37,665 nt of DNA from Gallionellales bacterium GWA2_55_18 (GTDB taxonomy: Bacteria; Pseudomonadota; Gammaproteobacteria; Burkholderiales; Gallionellaceae): positions 31,526-69,190 of the forward strand of contig MGWP01000051.1 in the NCBI GenBank assembly GCA_001801055.1. Direction: 5' to 3'. Shown piece after piece: positions 14,112 through 22,012 of this stretch. The translations under genes and the position numbers were made by a program. The notes beneath the pieces were generated by a model. It saw nothing but the letters and a program-made list of their open reading frames with translations. It was not told where the DNA came from and did no database searches. Position 1 is the stretch's first letter; each line of letters begins with the position of its first letter.

Positions 14112-16433
14112 CTATTCAATTCCGATCAATCGTTTTATGGTTGCCAGTAACTGCACATTATCAGTGCGTGATTTCACCAGCACCGATTTTACTTCCCGCA
14201 CATCCTCCTGTGTCATTTCGCTGGCGGAAAACACCATCACCGGGATGGGCGGCATCGCACCATTCAACATGGGCAGCAACTCCATGCCGGAACCATCCGG
14301 CAGTGAAACATCAAGAATCACCAGATCATAACTGTTGCTTTCCAACATGAGCCTCGCATCGGCAAGGCTGACGGCATTCTCCAGATAGACTATCTCGCCC
14401 AATATCCCATTGATCACCCGAAAAATATCAGTGTCATCCTCGACATGCAGCACCCTGGGGCGCGTATCTGAAAACTGCGACACCGCCTGCTTTATCGCCA
14501 ATATCATATGATCCTGGTTGATCGGCTTGCTGATCCAGTCAATCACGTTAAATGCTTCGCCGTTCAATTCCTTGCGCCCCTCGGTTGCCTTGGCCGAAAC
14601 CACCACAATCGGCAAAGTGGCGGTGGCCGCGTTGGTGCGCAGCTCGCGGATCAGCGCGATGCCGTCCTGGTCGGGCAGTCCCACATCGAGCGTCATTGCC
14701 GCATATCCGCCCCGTACCAGCAGCTGTTTAGCTTGCGCCGCATTGTAGGCGATATCGGTTGCCAACCCGGCCTGTTCCAGCATTAAGCGCAGCAATGCGG
14801 CAATATCGTGATCGTCCTCACAAATCAGCACCCGCTTCCTATGCTCCAGTTTCTTCAAGTCGTGTATTTCCAAATCGGGGCCGAAAACAACAGCATCCCG
14901 CCAAACCGGAAACTCGATGAAAAAAACAGTCAGTATATTCGGCTGGGAATCGAAACCGATGCTGCCGCCCATCTGCTCGACCATCGCCTTGGTGATGGAA
15001 AGCCCCAGCCCGGTGCCGCCCTTTTTGCGGGTATCTGAAGAGTCGGCCTGGGCAAATTTCTGGAAGATGCGTTCCTTGAATTCGTCCGGGATGCCTAAAC
15101 CGCGATCCTTCACCTCCACACGGATACGCTCGTCGGCGCGCGTGACCGCAACCGATACTTTGCCACCGGCAGGAGAAAACTTGGCGGCATTCGACAACAG
15201 GTTGGCGAACACCTGCATCAGACGGTTCGAATCCACCCTTACCATCGCCTCGGGCAGCACTCTCTCGATCTCGAAGCTCACCTTGAACTGTTCACCGTAG
15301 GCGTGATTTCCCTCAAGCGCCTGCTCCAGCAGCGGCATGAGTTTGGCTGGCTGCATGTCGAATTCCATTTTACCGGACTCGATTTTTTCCATATCGAGAA
15401 TATCGTTGACCAGCAAAATCAGCCGTTCGCTATTCTTGTGCGCAATATCGACAAGGGCTCTGGCCTGCGTCGGCAACCCACCTCCCACACCACCCATAAG
15501 CAGGCCGAGCGAACCGCGGATCGAAGTCAGCGGCGTGCGCAACTCGTGGCTCACAGTAGAAATAAACTCGCTCTTCATGCGCTCCACTTTGTTGAGCTCG
15601 GTGATGTGGTGCATAAGTTTCCGGTTGACCTTTTCCAGTGCCCGCACTTCCAGCGAAACATCGCTCGCTTGTACCAACAGGCGGTGGAGAACCTCCTGGC
15701 CGGTGGTATCGTCGCGGCGGAGGAATGGGGAAACAGAAATGCGGAAATGTCGGCCACCCACCTGGATGTCGCTGTCTTTCAGAGGAAACATGTTCATGAG
15801 CATGTCCCAGCTATTTTTCCCATAAAGCCTGAATACGTCGGAAGTCCATTCCTTCAATTTCAGGCTATCTTCCCCAGAAAGGCAGAGCGCCACGCTGAGG
15901 TGTTTGCCGGCGATGTCCGCCCCGAAGAATTCCTGAAAGCGCTGGGAGGATTGAAAATCGATTATTCCCTTGGCGTTCACTGTGGCAATACCAGCCAGGA
16001 CGGACTGCATCACGGCGGAGAAATAGGCGCTGTCCGCTTTGAGCTTGGCGGGGTCATCCTGCATCAACTCGATGTAGTGCTGGCACATCTGACAGTTGCC
16101 CTCTTTCTGGGCAGAACTCCCTTGCACCATGCCGCCGCAAAGCGTTCCGGCAAGAGCCCAGCAGTGCCAGCCGCCCCACGGGTAGGTAATACACATGCCG
16201 AACTCGGCTTCTTTTTCGCCCCCATGACAGCGCTGGCAGTTTTTCATTTCCCAGCATGGAATCTTGCCGTTTTGCTGTTTTTTCATATCCGCTATGAAAC
16301 GGGCGGTGTCGTAACAGTCGACAGTATCACCGGGCTTTATGCGGTACACCTCTTTCACCTCTCCCATACGGTCGAGAAATCCGTTGCGGGAAAGAAGAGT
16401 TGGCTCGTCACTCGTATCGGTTTTATGTATCAT
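14112..16433 (-). CDS. Hybrid histidine kinase: Cys-rich two-CW-like domain, PAS, HisKA-HATPase, two receivers
   Basis: Soluble hybrid sensor kinase, about 773 residues, no transmembrane segment. The N-terminal region has eight spaced Cys: CWEMKNC-x2-C, a Cys before the ITYPWGG stretch, HCWALAGTLCGG and NCQMC (about residues 60-117). This resembles the two-CW domain, a presumed metal- or redox-binding unit. A PAS-like region follows (about 133-245: FSAVMQSVLAGIATVNAKG). The kinase has His296 in STVSHELRTPL, the N-box NRLMQVFANLLSNAAKF, and GLGIP plus GTGLGLSI. Two receivers are C-terminal, with Asp in LDVGLPDQDG and LDVSLPDGSG. ATG 16433 is used; a GTG at 16460 in the same frame adds nine residues, and neither has a strong ribosome site. 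It heads a four-gene operon with two CheY-like regulators and the HPt-REC-REC-GGDEF cyclase. Confidence 0.9.
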   Translation of the reverse strand: MIHKTDTSDEPTLLSRNGFLDRMGEVKEVYRIKPGDTVDCYDTARFIADMKKQQNGKIPCWEMKNCQRCHGGEKEAEFGMCITYPWGGWHCWALAGTLCGGMVQGSSAQKEGNCQMCQHYIELMQDDPAKLKADSAYFSAVMQSVLAGIATVNAKGIIDFQSSQRFQEFFGADIAGKHLSVALCLSGEDSLKLKEWTSDVFRLYGKNSWDMLMNMFPLKDSDIQVGGRHFRISVSPFLRRDDTTGQEVLHRLLVQASDVSLEVRALEKVNRKLMHHITELNKVERMKSEFISTVSHELRTPLTSIRGSLGLLMGGVGGGLPTQARALVDIAHKNSERLILLVNDILDMEKIESGKMEFDMQPAKLMPLLEQALEGNHAYGEQFKVSFEIERVLPEAMVRVDSNRLMQVFANLLSNAAKFSPAGGKVSVAVTRADERIRVEVKDRGLGIPDEFKERIFQKFAQADSSDTRKKGGTGLGLSITKAMVEQMGGSIGFDSQPNILTVFFIEFPVWRDAVVFGPDLEIHDLKKLEHRKRVLICEDDHDIAALLRLMLEQAGLATDIAYNAAQAKQLLVRGGYAAMTLDVGLPDQDGIALIRELRTNAATATLPIVVVSAKATEGRKELNGEAFNVIDWISKPINQDHMILAIKQAVSQFSDTRPRVLHVEDDTDIFRVINGILGEIVYLENAVSLADARLMLESNSYDLVILDVSLPDGSGMELLPMLNGAMPPIPVMVFSASEMTQEDVREVKSVLVKSRTDNVQLLATIKRLIGIE

Positions 16434-16519
16434 GGCGTTACCATTTTTATCAATAGTCACAGGTTATCTGCATACTAGCAAAAAAGCCATGAAGCGCGCA
16501 TATTTTGCCGCACAAACGC

Positions 16520-16557
16520 CCACAAAAAAGCCCGGTTTGATCCGGGCTTTTTTGTGG
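16520..16557 (-). terminator. Strong Rho-independent terminator
   Basis: Perfect 16-bp stem (CCACAAAAAAGCCCGG and its complement) with a 6-nt loop; the GC-rich core is followed by T6 on either strand. It lies 7 nt beyond the stop of the minus-strand glycine-zipper gene and also insulates the kinase operon promoter. Confidence 0.92.
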
Positions 16558-16563
16558 TAAGAA

Positions 16564-17289
16564 TCACTGATAATTAGGTCTATCTCGGCGGTCTTCATAG
16601 CGTCGCTGTTGCGACTCTTCATAACGCCGTTTTTGCGGCTCTTCATAGCGTTGGCTCTGTTGATCTTCGATGACGCTCACACCCACACGGATAGTTGATC
16701 CGGGCTGGTACGGCAATGTGGTAGTGATGTCCCGATCATTGTAGCGATAAGTCACGTTGTAACCCTTGATTACTTCACGGCTGGATTCCACCTGGCGGCA
16801 GCGCTCGACCTGCTCGGTGCGCGGCTGATCCGGGTTGGCAACGCGGTCACCAATCACCGCACCGGCAATACCACCTGCCGCTGTCACTGCCTTGTTGCCT
16901 GTGCCGCCGCCGATCTGGCTGCCCAGCAACGCACCGGCCACCCCGCCCACGATCCCGCCGGTTGCAGAGCGGTTGCTGTCCTGATTGGCGACGCGGTCAC
17001 CGATTACCGCACCAGCTACTGCGCCCGCACCGGTCGCCACCGTACTGCCTTTGCCGCCGCCGACCTGGCTACCCAGCAAACCGCCGGCAACACCGCCGAC
17101 TACCGCACCGCCCATGGTGCGTTCCTTAGGCGCGACCTGCACGGTTTCCATCGTGCATTCGCGGCGCGGTTCGCTGAGACGTTCATAAATCGGCGTGCTG
17201 GAAATTACCCGCGCGGTATCGGTGAAATCTGCCGCATAATTGTTGCCGAACAACAAAACCAAGCCCAAAATCGATAAACTTTTTTTCAT
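16564..17289 (-). CDS. Glycine-zipper (17 kDa antigen-like) envelope protein with duplicated zipper
   Basis: Exported envelope protein of 241 residues. Signal peptide: KKSLSILGLVLLFGNNYAA. The core is two near-copies of a glycine-zipper hairpin, GGVAGGLLGSQVGGGKG...AGAVIGDRVANQD and GGVAGALLGSQIGGGTG...AGAVIGDRVANPD, each able to form two membrane-inserting helices. A conserved beta part follows (RCRQVESSREVIKGYNVTYRY), with Cys pairs at CTMETVQ and RCRQVE. The C-terminus holds a short charged repeat (RRYEESQ/RRYEEPQ-like). No lipobox Cys follows the signal, unlike the rickettsial lipoprotein. Role is probably envelope stability or biofilm surface, as guessed for the family. Confidence 0.85.
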   Translation of the reverse strand: MKKSLSILGLVLLFGNNYAADFTDTARVISSTPIYERLSEPRRECTMETVQVAPKERTMGGAVVGGVAGGLLGSQVGGGKGSTVATGAGAVAGAVIGDRVANQDSNRSATGGIVGGVAGALLGSQIGGGTGNKAVTAAGGIAGAVIGDRVANPDQPRTEQVERCRQVESSREVIKGYNVTYRYNDRDITTTLPYQPGSTIRVGVSVIEDQQSQRYEEPQKRRYEESQQRRYEDRRDRPNYQ

Positions 17290-17377
17290 TTTTCGCTCCT
17301 GAAAATCCCCGTCATTTACGTGGCGGAATTATGACTAAATATCCATCCATGCATTCAATAAAAATTGTTTCAAGTTG

Positions 17378-18031
17378 TTACTGTTGTTTTTTTTTACGGT
17401 GCCGGATTAGCTCACTCAAAGCGGGCAGCAAAGAAAATACGATGATGCCGACGATAATCAGGGTAAGGTTGTTTTTCACCGCCGGAATATTGCCAAAAAG
17501 GTAACCTGCTACCGTGAGACTACCAATCCACACAAAACTTCCCAGCGCGCTGAATAGCACAAACAGGCGATAACGCATCAGCCCGATCCCTGCAACAAAT
17601 GGCGCGAAGGTGCGGATGATCGGCAAGAACCGCGCGAAGAGAATGGTTTTCCCGCCGTGTTTTTCATAAAAAGCATGAGTTTTATCGAGGTGCTCGCGCT
17701 TGATTAATCCATTCATGCGTTTTAACAAGCGTAGTCCAATCAGCCTGCCGATCCAGTAGTTGGTGTTGTCTCCGCCGAATGCCGCAAGCATCAGCAGCGG
17801 GGCAAGCCACTCCAATTGCAGCGCGCCCATCCCGCATAATGTCCCAGCCACGAATAGCAGCGAATCACCGGGCAGGAAAGGCGCGATCACCAATCCGGTT
17901 TCGCAATAAATGATTAAAAAAAGAATGGCATAAATCCATATGCCGTATTGTTGGGTAAGCATCAGCAGATGCGCGTCGAGATGCAGGACGATGTCAATAA
18001 ATACGTTGAGCAAATCCAAAAAATACTCCAT
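17378..18031 (-). CDS. DedA-family inner-membrane protein (SNARE-associated/VTT)
   Basis: Multi-pass inner-membrane protein of 217 residues; DedA/VTT proteins are lipid scramblases/flippases (for example for undecaprenyl phosphate or phospholipids) and support membrane integrity. Diagnostic segments are ETGLVIAPFLPGDSLLF (re-entrant loop with acidic residue), FARFLPIIRTFAPFVAGIGLM (the R-x3-P-x6-G pattern with the essential Arg) and FVWIGSLTVAGYLFG. Lengths and order match the family. It is a single gene on the minus strand with a basic tail (RHRKKKQQ). Confidence 0.93.
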   Translation of the reverse strand: MEYFLDLLNVFIDIVLHLDAHLLMLTQQYGIWIYAILFLIIYCETGLVIAPFLPGDSLLFVAGTLCGMGALQLEWLAPLLMLAAFGGDNTNYWIGRLIGLRLLKRMNGLIKREHLDKTHAFYEKHGGKTILFARFLPIIRTFAPFVAGIGLMRYRLFVLFSALGSFVWIGSLTVAGYLFGNIPAVKNNLTLIIVGIIVFSLLPALSELIRHRKKKQQ

Positions 18032-18075
18032 TCATGATTTAATAATCAATTTTTCAATTGCGGTTACGGCAGTGT

Positions 18076-18108
18076 TTTCTCAGGGCTTTCTCAAGGCTTT
18101 CTCAGGGC
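18076..18108. repeat. Three tandem 11-bp repeats
   Basis: TTTCTCAGGGC, TTTCTCAAGGC and TTTCTCAGGGC follow one another without gaps in the space between the DedA and BepA-like genes. The 11-nt period would put each copy on one helical face, as in binding sites for some regulators, but the motif is not a known box to me. Confidence 0.75.
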
Positions 18109-18187
18109 AGGCAAACGATTTTCATCCAAATGCACGATCAGAATTTTCGAGGTTTATCCACGCAAAAAAACCGCCTTGCCGCCCGAG

Positions 18188-19606
18188 CTACCTCTTCACC
18201 CGCGCATCCAGCATTTCCCTCAACTCGCGCAAATCGCTTTCTATTATGGAAAGCTGATAAAAACTCCCACCCGCTCGCTTCGCCAATTCGAGCTGCTCTA
18301 CTGCGGCAAATACATTACCCTGCCATGCATAGGCATAGGCTTGTGCCTGATGCTGCTCGAGGCGCTTTCCTTGTATCGAATAACCGTGAGCCTGCAAGTT
18401 ATACAGCGTGGCATCGCTGGGGTGGCGGACAAGTTGCTCGGTGAGCAGCTTGATGGCGGCTTCCGCCTGGTTGCTTTGCAGCAGCAAATCGGTGTAGTCG
18501 TAAATCAGGGCGCGATGCTGCGGGAAATCCTGTACAGCTGCACGGTAAAACGCCAGAGTATCGGCATCGTTCTTCGCGGCACGTTTCACCTGCCCGGCGA
18601 GGGTTTCTATCATCGGGTTGCTTTTGGCTTGCTTGCGCAACACCTCCAGTTCCTGCGTGGCGCGTTTGATTTCGTTGTTGCGCAACAGTGCTCCCACCAG
18701 CCCGTAGCGTTGCGCGACCGGGTTGCCGTGCTTTTGCGCCCCCAGCGCGTCGCTGAAATAAGCGATGGCATCCGTTGCGATTTTTTGCGCGGCAATGAGT
18801 TTGGTGCGCACCAGTTGGAAATCAAGGCTGTCCTCGATCAGGCGATAAGGCTGTTTATGCACGCGATTCCCGATATCGGCAACGCGTTCGCTGGTAATCG
18901 GGTGGGTGCGCAAATAGCCCGGCAGGTTCCCTTCCAGCAGGCGGGTGGCTTTTTGCAAGCGATCCAAAAATTCCGGCATGGCATGGATATTGAAATTGGA
19001 TTTTTGCAAAATATCCAGCCCGATGCGATCCGCCTCCTGCTCATGGGTGCGCGTGAAATCAAGCTGTTTTTGAATGGTATGCCCTTGAATGCCGGTCATG
19101 GCCGCTTGCGAAGCCTGCGGGTTGCTGCGTGCCGCGAGTATGGCGATGGCGATAGCAGCCATCGAAGCCAGGCTGTCGCCTTTTTGCCCCGCCACCATGC
19201 GCGCCAGATGGTGCTGCGTGACATGCGCGATTTCATGGCTGAGCACGGCGGCCAGTTCCGACTCGCTCTGCACGGTCAGCAGCAGCCCGCTGTTCACACC
19301 GATAAAACCGCCCGGCATGGCAAAAGCGTTAATGCTGTAATCATTGAGCGAAAAAAACTCGAACCCCAAGCCGGGCTCAGTACTTTTTTCAACCAGCCGG
19401 GAACCGAGCCGGTTGAGGTAATCGTTGATCTCGGCATCTTCCAGAAACTGTTTGCTGGAGCGGATCTGCATCATGCTTTGCTGGCCGATCTGGCGTTCCT
19501 GCAACGGCGTAAGCACGGTTTGCGAGACATCGCCCAAATCCGGCAGCCCTTCGCCCACGGCACAAGGCGAGAGACACAGCAGCAGTATCAGGAACAATTT
19601 TTTCAT
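18188..19606 (-). CDS. bepA: BepA-like periplasmic M48 metalloprotease/chaperone with TPRs
   Basis: Periplasmic zinc protease that degrades or assists stalled outer-membrane proteins such as LptD at the Bam complex. It has 472 residues. Signal peptide: KKLFLILLLCLSPCAVG. The catalytic zinc site is HEIAH in AAVLSHEIAHVTQHH, with the third ligand Glu in HEQEADRIG. The plug/lid region (PGYLRTHPITSERVADI) and a C-terminal TPR array (about residues 290-460, EVLRKQAKSNPMIETLAGQV onward) match BepA/YfgC order and length. ATG 19606 starts directly at the signal peptide; the frame is open to 19648. Confidence 0.92.
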   Translation of the reverse strand: MKKLFLILLLCLSPCAVGEGLPDLGDVSQTVLTPLQERQIGQQSMMQIRSSKQFLEDAEINDYLNRLGSRLVEKSTEPGLGFEFFSLNDYSINAFAMPGGFIGVNSGLLLTVQSESELAAVLSHEIAHVTQHHLARMVAGQKGDSLASMAAIAIAILAARSNPQASQAAMTGIQGHTIQKQLDFTRTHEQEADRIGLDILQKSNFNIHAMPEFLDRLQKATRLLEGNLPGYLRTHPITSERVADIGNRVHKQPYRLIEDSLDFQLVRTKLIAAQKIATDAIAYFSDALGAQKHGNPVAQRYGLVGALLRNNEIKRATQELEVLRKQAKSNPMIETLAGQVKRAAKNDADTLAFYRAAVQDFPQHRALIYDYTDLLLQSNQAEAAIKLLTEQLVRHPSDATLYNLQAHGYSIQGKRLEQHQAQAYAYAWQGNVFAAVEQLELAKRAGGSFYQLSIIESDLRELREMLDARVKR

Positions 19607-19810
19607 AAATGATATGATAATCGTTTTCCCCACCGGTTCCATAATCATTCGACAAAACCGCTATGCGCTCCACCTTGGCACGGGCCTGGCCTGCGCACGT
19701 TGAGGAAATCGAACTCGCATGAAACGTGGGATGACAGATACACAAACGGCACCATACCCGCCGGTTATCGCATTCTTGAGAACTGTTTGTTATTAAAAGG
19801 TCAGCACGCT

Positions 19811-20221
19811 ATGAACATATCGAATTACGAAGATTTATTGAATGCCGCCAATGCGCAGGCCAATCCGCAGCGCATGCTGTTCGTATTTACCAAGGCCGAG
19901 TTGCCGGGCGAATCCACCAAAGACCAGCAGGAGGAATTCAAGGCGCGCAAAGGCGGTGCATTGATGCCGGTCATGTGCGTCGATAAACTGGCCAGCGCAC
20001 AGGTAAGCTTTGCAAATCTGGTCGAGGAATCCCGCCATACGGGAAAAGACTGGGATATCGTATTCGTGGCCTGCATGACCGGAAAATCTGCGGATGTGAC
20101 AGAAAGCGAAGAAGCGGAAGAGCCGCTGAAAGAGATGGTCAAGTCCATCCAGGTCGGCAGCATCGGCAGCTACCTCGCTTTCAACCGCGACGGTGAAATA
20201 GTTTGGCTGAAGGCCTCCTGA
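19811..20221 (+). CDS. Conserved hypothetical protein of proteobacteria
   Basis: Soluble 136-residue protein with no signal peptide or membrane segment. It begins MNISNYEDLLNAANAQANPQ and contains FVFTKAELPGEST, GGALMPVMCVDKL and WDIVFVACMTGK, and ends SIGSYLAFNRDGEIVWLK. I recall similar betaproteobacterial proteins in databases labelled 'ribonucleotide reductase subunit alpha', but nothing here (no radical or nucleotide-binding motif, far too short) supports that name. The frame is open to 19700 but ATG 19811 fits the conserved N-terminus. Its stop lies 4 nt from that of the convergent sugar dehydrogenase gene. Confidence 0.75.
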   Translation: MNISNYEDLLNAANAQANPQRMLFVFTKAELPGESTKDQQEEFKARKGGALMPVMCVDKLASAQVSFANLVEESRHTGKDWDIVFVACMTGKSADVTESEEAEEPLKEMVKSIQVGSIGSYLAFNRDGEIVWLKAS

Positions 20222-20225
20222 CCGG

Positions 20226-21323
20226 CTATTCGCCGTAAGCGATACGATAAATGACGCCTGCTTTGTCGTCCGACACCAGCAGTGCGCCGTCCGGCATCAC
20301 CTGCACATCCACCGGGCGTCCCCACGCGGTCAGCCCTTCCAGCCAGCCTTCCGCAAACACCTCGTAGCTTGCCGCCTTGCCATCTTTCAACCGCACCAGC
20401 GTGATACGGTAGCCGATGGCCGGGATACGGTTCCACGAACCATGTTCGGCGATGAATATCTGCTTGTGGAAACTTTCCGGAAACATCCTGCCGGTGTAAA
20501 AGCGCATCCCCAGCGACGCCACATGCGGGCCGAGTTCCAGCGCAGCCGGTGCGAATTCGCCGCAGGCGCGCTTGCCGCCGAATTCGTCGTCGACAATCGC
20601 CTTACCGTGGCAATAGGGATAGCCGAAATGCATGCCGGGACGCGGCGCATGGTTCAGCTCGTCCGGCGGCATGTTGTTGCCCAGCCAGTCACGCCCGTTA
20701 TCGGTAAACCACAGCTCATTGGTATCGGGATTCCAGTCGAAGCCCACCGTGTTGCGCACGCCGCGCGCATATTGTTCCAGATTGCTGCCATCCGGCTTCA
20801 TGCGAAAAATCGCGGCATAGCGCACCGGGTCGGGCTCGCAGATGTTGCACGGCGCGCCCACCGGCACATACAGCAAGCCGTCCGGGCCGAAGCGGATAAA
20901 TTTCCAGCCGTGGTGTTTATCAGTCGGAAAGCCATCGCTCACCACCACCGGTTTGGGCGTATCGCCCAAGTGCGATTCGATGTTGTCGAAACGCAGGATG
21001 CGGTTCACCTCCGCCACATACAACGCACCGTCGCGGAACGCCACGCCGTTCGGCGTATCGAGATTGTCGGCGAGCACAATGACCCGCTCCGCCCACTTAC
21101 CGAGGCTGCGATTAGGTAGCGCATAGACTTTGGAACCACGCGTGCCGACGAACAGCGTCCCGTCCTGACTCAACGCCATCGAACGCGCGCCCGGCACATT
21201 GTCGGCATAGAGGGAGATTTTGAAGCCCGGCGGCAGCTTGATCCTGTCCAGCGGCAAATCGCGGGCGCTAGCGATCAAGCTGACGGTTAGAAGCAGGATG
21301 GAAACAGCGGCTCTTTGAATCAT
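20226..21323 (-). CDS. Periplasmic PQQ-type sugar dehydrogenase (sorbosone dehydrogenase family)
   Basis: Six-bladed beta-propeller of the soluble glucose/sorbosone dehydrogenase family, 365 residues. Signal peptide: AAVSILLLTVSLIASA. Mature start is IKLPPGFKISLYADNVPGARSMA, followed by propeller segments GTLFVGTRGSKVYAL, NGVAFRDGALYVAEVNRILRF, GLLYVPVGAPCNICE, GVRNTVGFDWNPDTNELWFTDNGRDWLG, AEHGSWNR and DVQVMPDGALLVSDDKAGVIYRI. The cofactor (PQQ) and a donor sugar are family-level knowledge; no pqq genes are in the window, so the enzyme may depend on imported PQQ or have another role. Two Cys in PCNIC are a likely disulphide. It is a monocistronic minus-strand gene. Confidence 0.87.
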   Translation of the reverse strand: MIQRAAVSILLLTVSLIASARDLPLDRIKLPPGFKISLYADNVPGARSMALSQDGTLFVGTRGSKVYALPNRSLGKWAERVIVLADNLDTPNGVAFRDGALYVAEVNRILRFDNIESHLGDTPKPVVVSDGFPTDKHHGWKFIRFGPDGLLYVPVGAPCNICEPDPVRYAAIFRMKPDGSNLEQYARGVRNTVGFDWNPDTNELWFTDNGRDWLGNNMPPDELNHAPRPGMHFGYPYCHGKAIVDDEFGGKRACGEFAPAALELGPHVASLGMRFYTGRMFPESFHKQIFIAEHGSWNRIPAIGYRITLVRLKDGKAASYEVFAEGWLEGLTAWGRPVDVQVMPDGALLVSDDKAGVIYRIAYGE

Positions 21324-21373
21324 GCTGCACCCCTTATAACTAATTCCGATTCCAAATTAAAAGTGCGATGTCA

Positions 21374-21422
21374 TAGGGTGCGTTCCACGCACCATCATCG
21401 TTGGTGCGTGGAACGCACCCTA
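21374..21422. repeat. Perfect inverted repeat, TAGGGTGCGTTCCACGCACC family
   Basis: Two 21-nt perfectly complementary arms (21374-21394 and 21402-21422) around a 7-nt loop. Its arms end in TAGGGTGCG/CGCACCCTA and its sequence differs from the GTAGGTTGGGC element, so it is a second palindrome family. Confidence 0.9.
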
Positions 21423-21745
21423 CATGATTATTGTTGCTCCCGCTGGCGATCTTGTGCGAGTAGGGGCTGTTCTATTTACAGCCTCTTATTTTGCTCAATC
21501 ACTTTCAGATTATGTGAGATTACGCTGCCTGAAACCAGTCGTTCGTGACTATTTGCTTACGACACATAGCGTGCCTTGGCCATCTGAGTAGCGCCATGAG
21601 CGCGTATTTTGTTGCGCAATGTAGCGAACAGACGAAACCACCTTTTCATATCCGACTTTATTGGTACACCCGAACCGATTTCGAAAGCAAATCTCAGGTA
21701 CTGGTTGTTAGATCAAGTCACGATTACTACAAATGGTGCTTCATT

Positions 21746-21797
21746 TGTTGGGCACGCTGCGCCTTTCGATAAACTCAGGACAGGCTTTGCCCAACGC
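21746..21797. repeat. Decayed copy of the CGTAGGTTGGGCAAAGCG element carrying an insertion
   Basis: Left half TGTTGGGCACGCTGCGC and right half CTTTGCCCAACGCA of the palindrome seen at 415-495 are separated by about 22 nt containing TCGATAAACTCAGGACAGG, itself similar to a common dispersed repeat. The outer arms have been lost. Confidence 0.7.
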
Positions 21798-21827
21798 ATT
21801 ATATTTACTCCGGCTAATCTATTAGCT

Positions 21828-21953
21828 CGTCATTCCGGCGAAGGCCGGAATCCAGGTGATTAATAATTCCCCGCGAAATCGGGATAGCATCGCGGTTTTG
21901 TCCGCTTCGCGGAGTCTTTTTCTTGCTGGATTCCGGCCTTCGCCGGAACGACG
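21828..21953. repeat. 126-bp MITE-like element with inverted ends
   Basis: Starts CGTCATTCCGGCGAAGGCCG and ends with its reverse complement (CGGCCTTCGCCGGAACGACG), 28-nt terminal repeats with one or two mismatches. The internal part includes TCCGCTTCGCGGAG, another small palindrome, and TCTTTTTCTTG. It encodes nothing. A single end-like palindrome of the same family occurs at 28751-28770. Confidence 0.75.
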
Positions 21954-22012
21954 CAGTTTTGGGTTAATGGATTATTTGGGTTTATCAGAAAAAGGGGCGA
22001 TAAATCACGCCC

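Larger units (their letters stand above)
21324..22012. other. Repeat-rich region without a confident gene
   Basis: About 690 nt hold four repeats (listed separately) and no ORF with convincing coding character. The stretch 21540-21740 between them is open in one plus frame (containing HIRLYWYTRTDFESKSQVLV) and may be a decayed gene piece; I could not assign it to a family. Confidence 0.6.

Noticed and set aside
15303-16478. 391-codon open frame on the plus strand
   Set aside because: Antisense to the hybrid histidine kinase, with low-complexity His/Phe-rich translation and no motif; a shadow of a GC-biased gene.
18176-19612. 478-codon open frame on the plus strand
   Set aside because: Exactly antisense to the BepA-like protease, which has a signal peptide and HEIAH site.
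21609-21863. Short ORF across the repeat-rich region
   Set aside because: Most of its length is translated repeat sequence and it lacks a ribosome site; only noted as a possible gene remnant.
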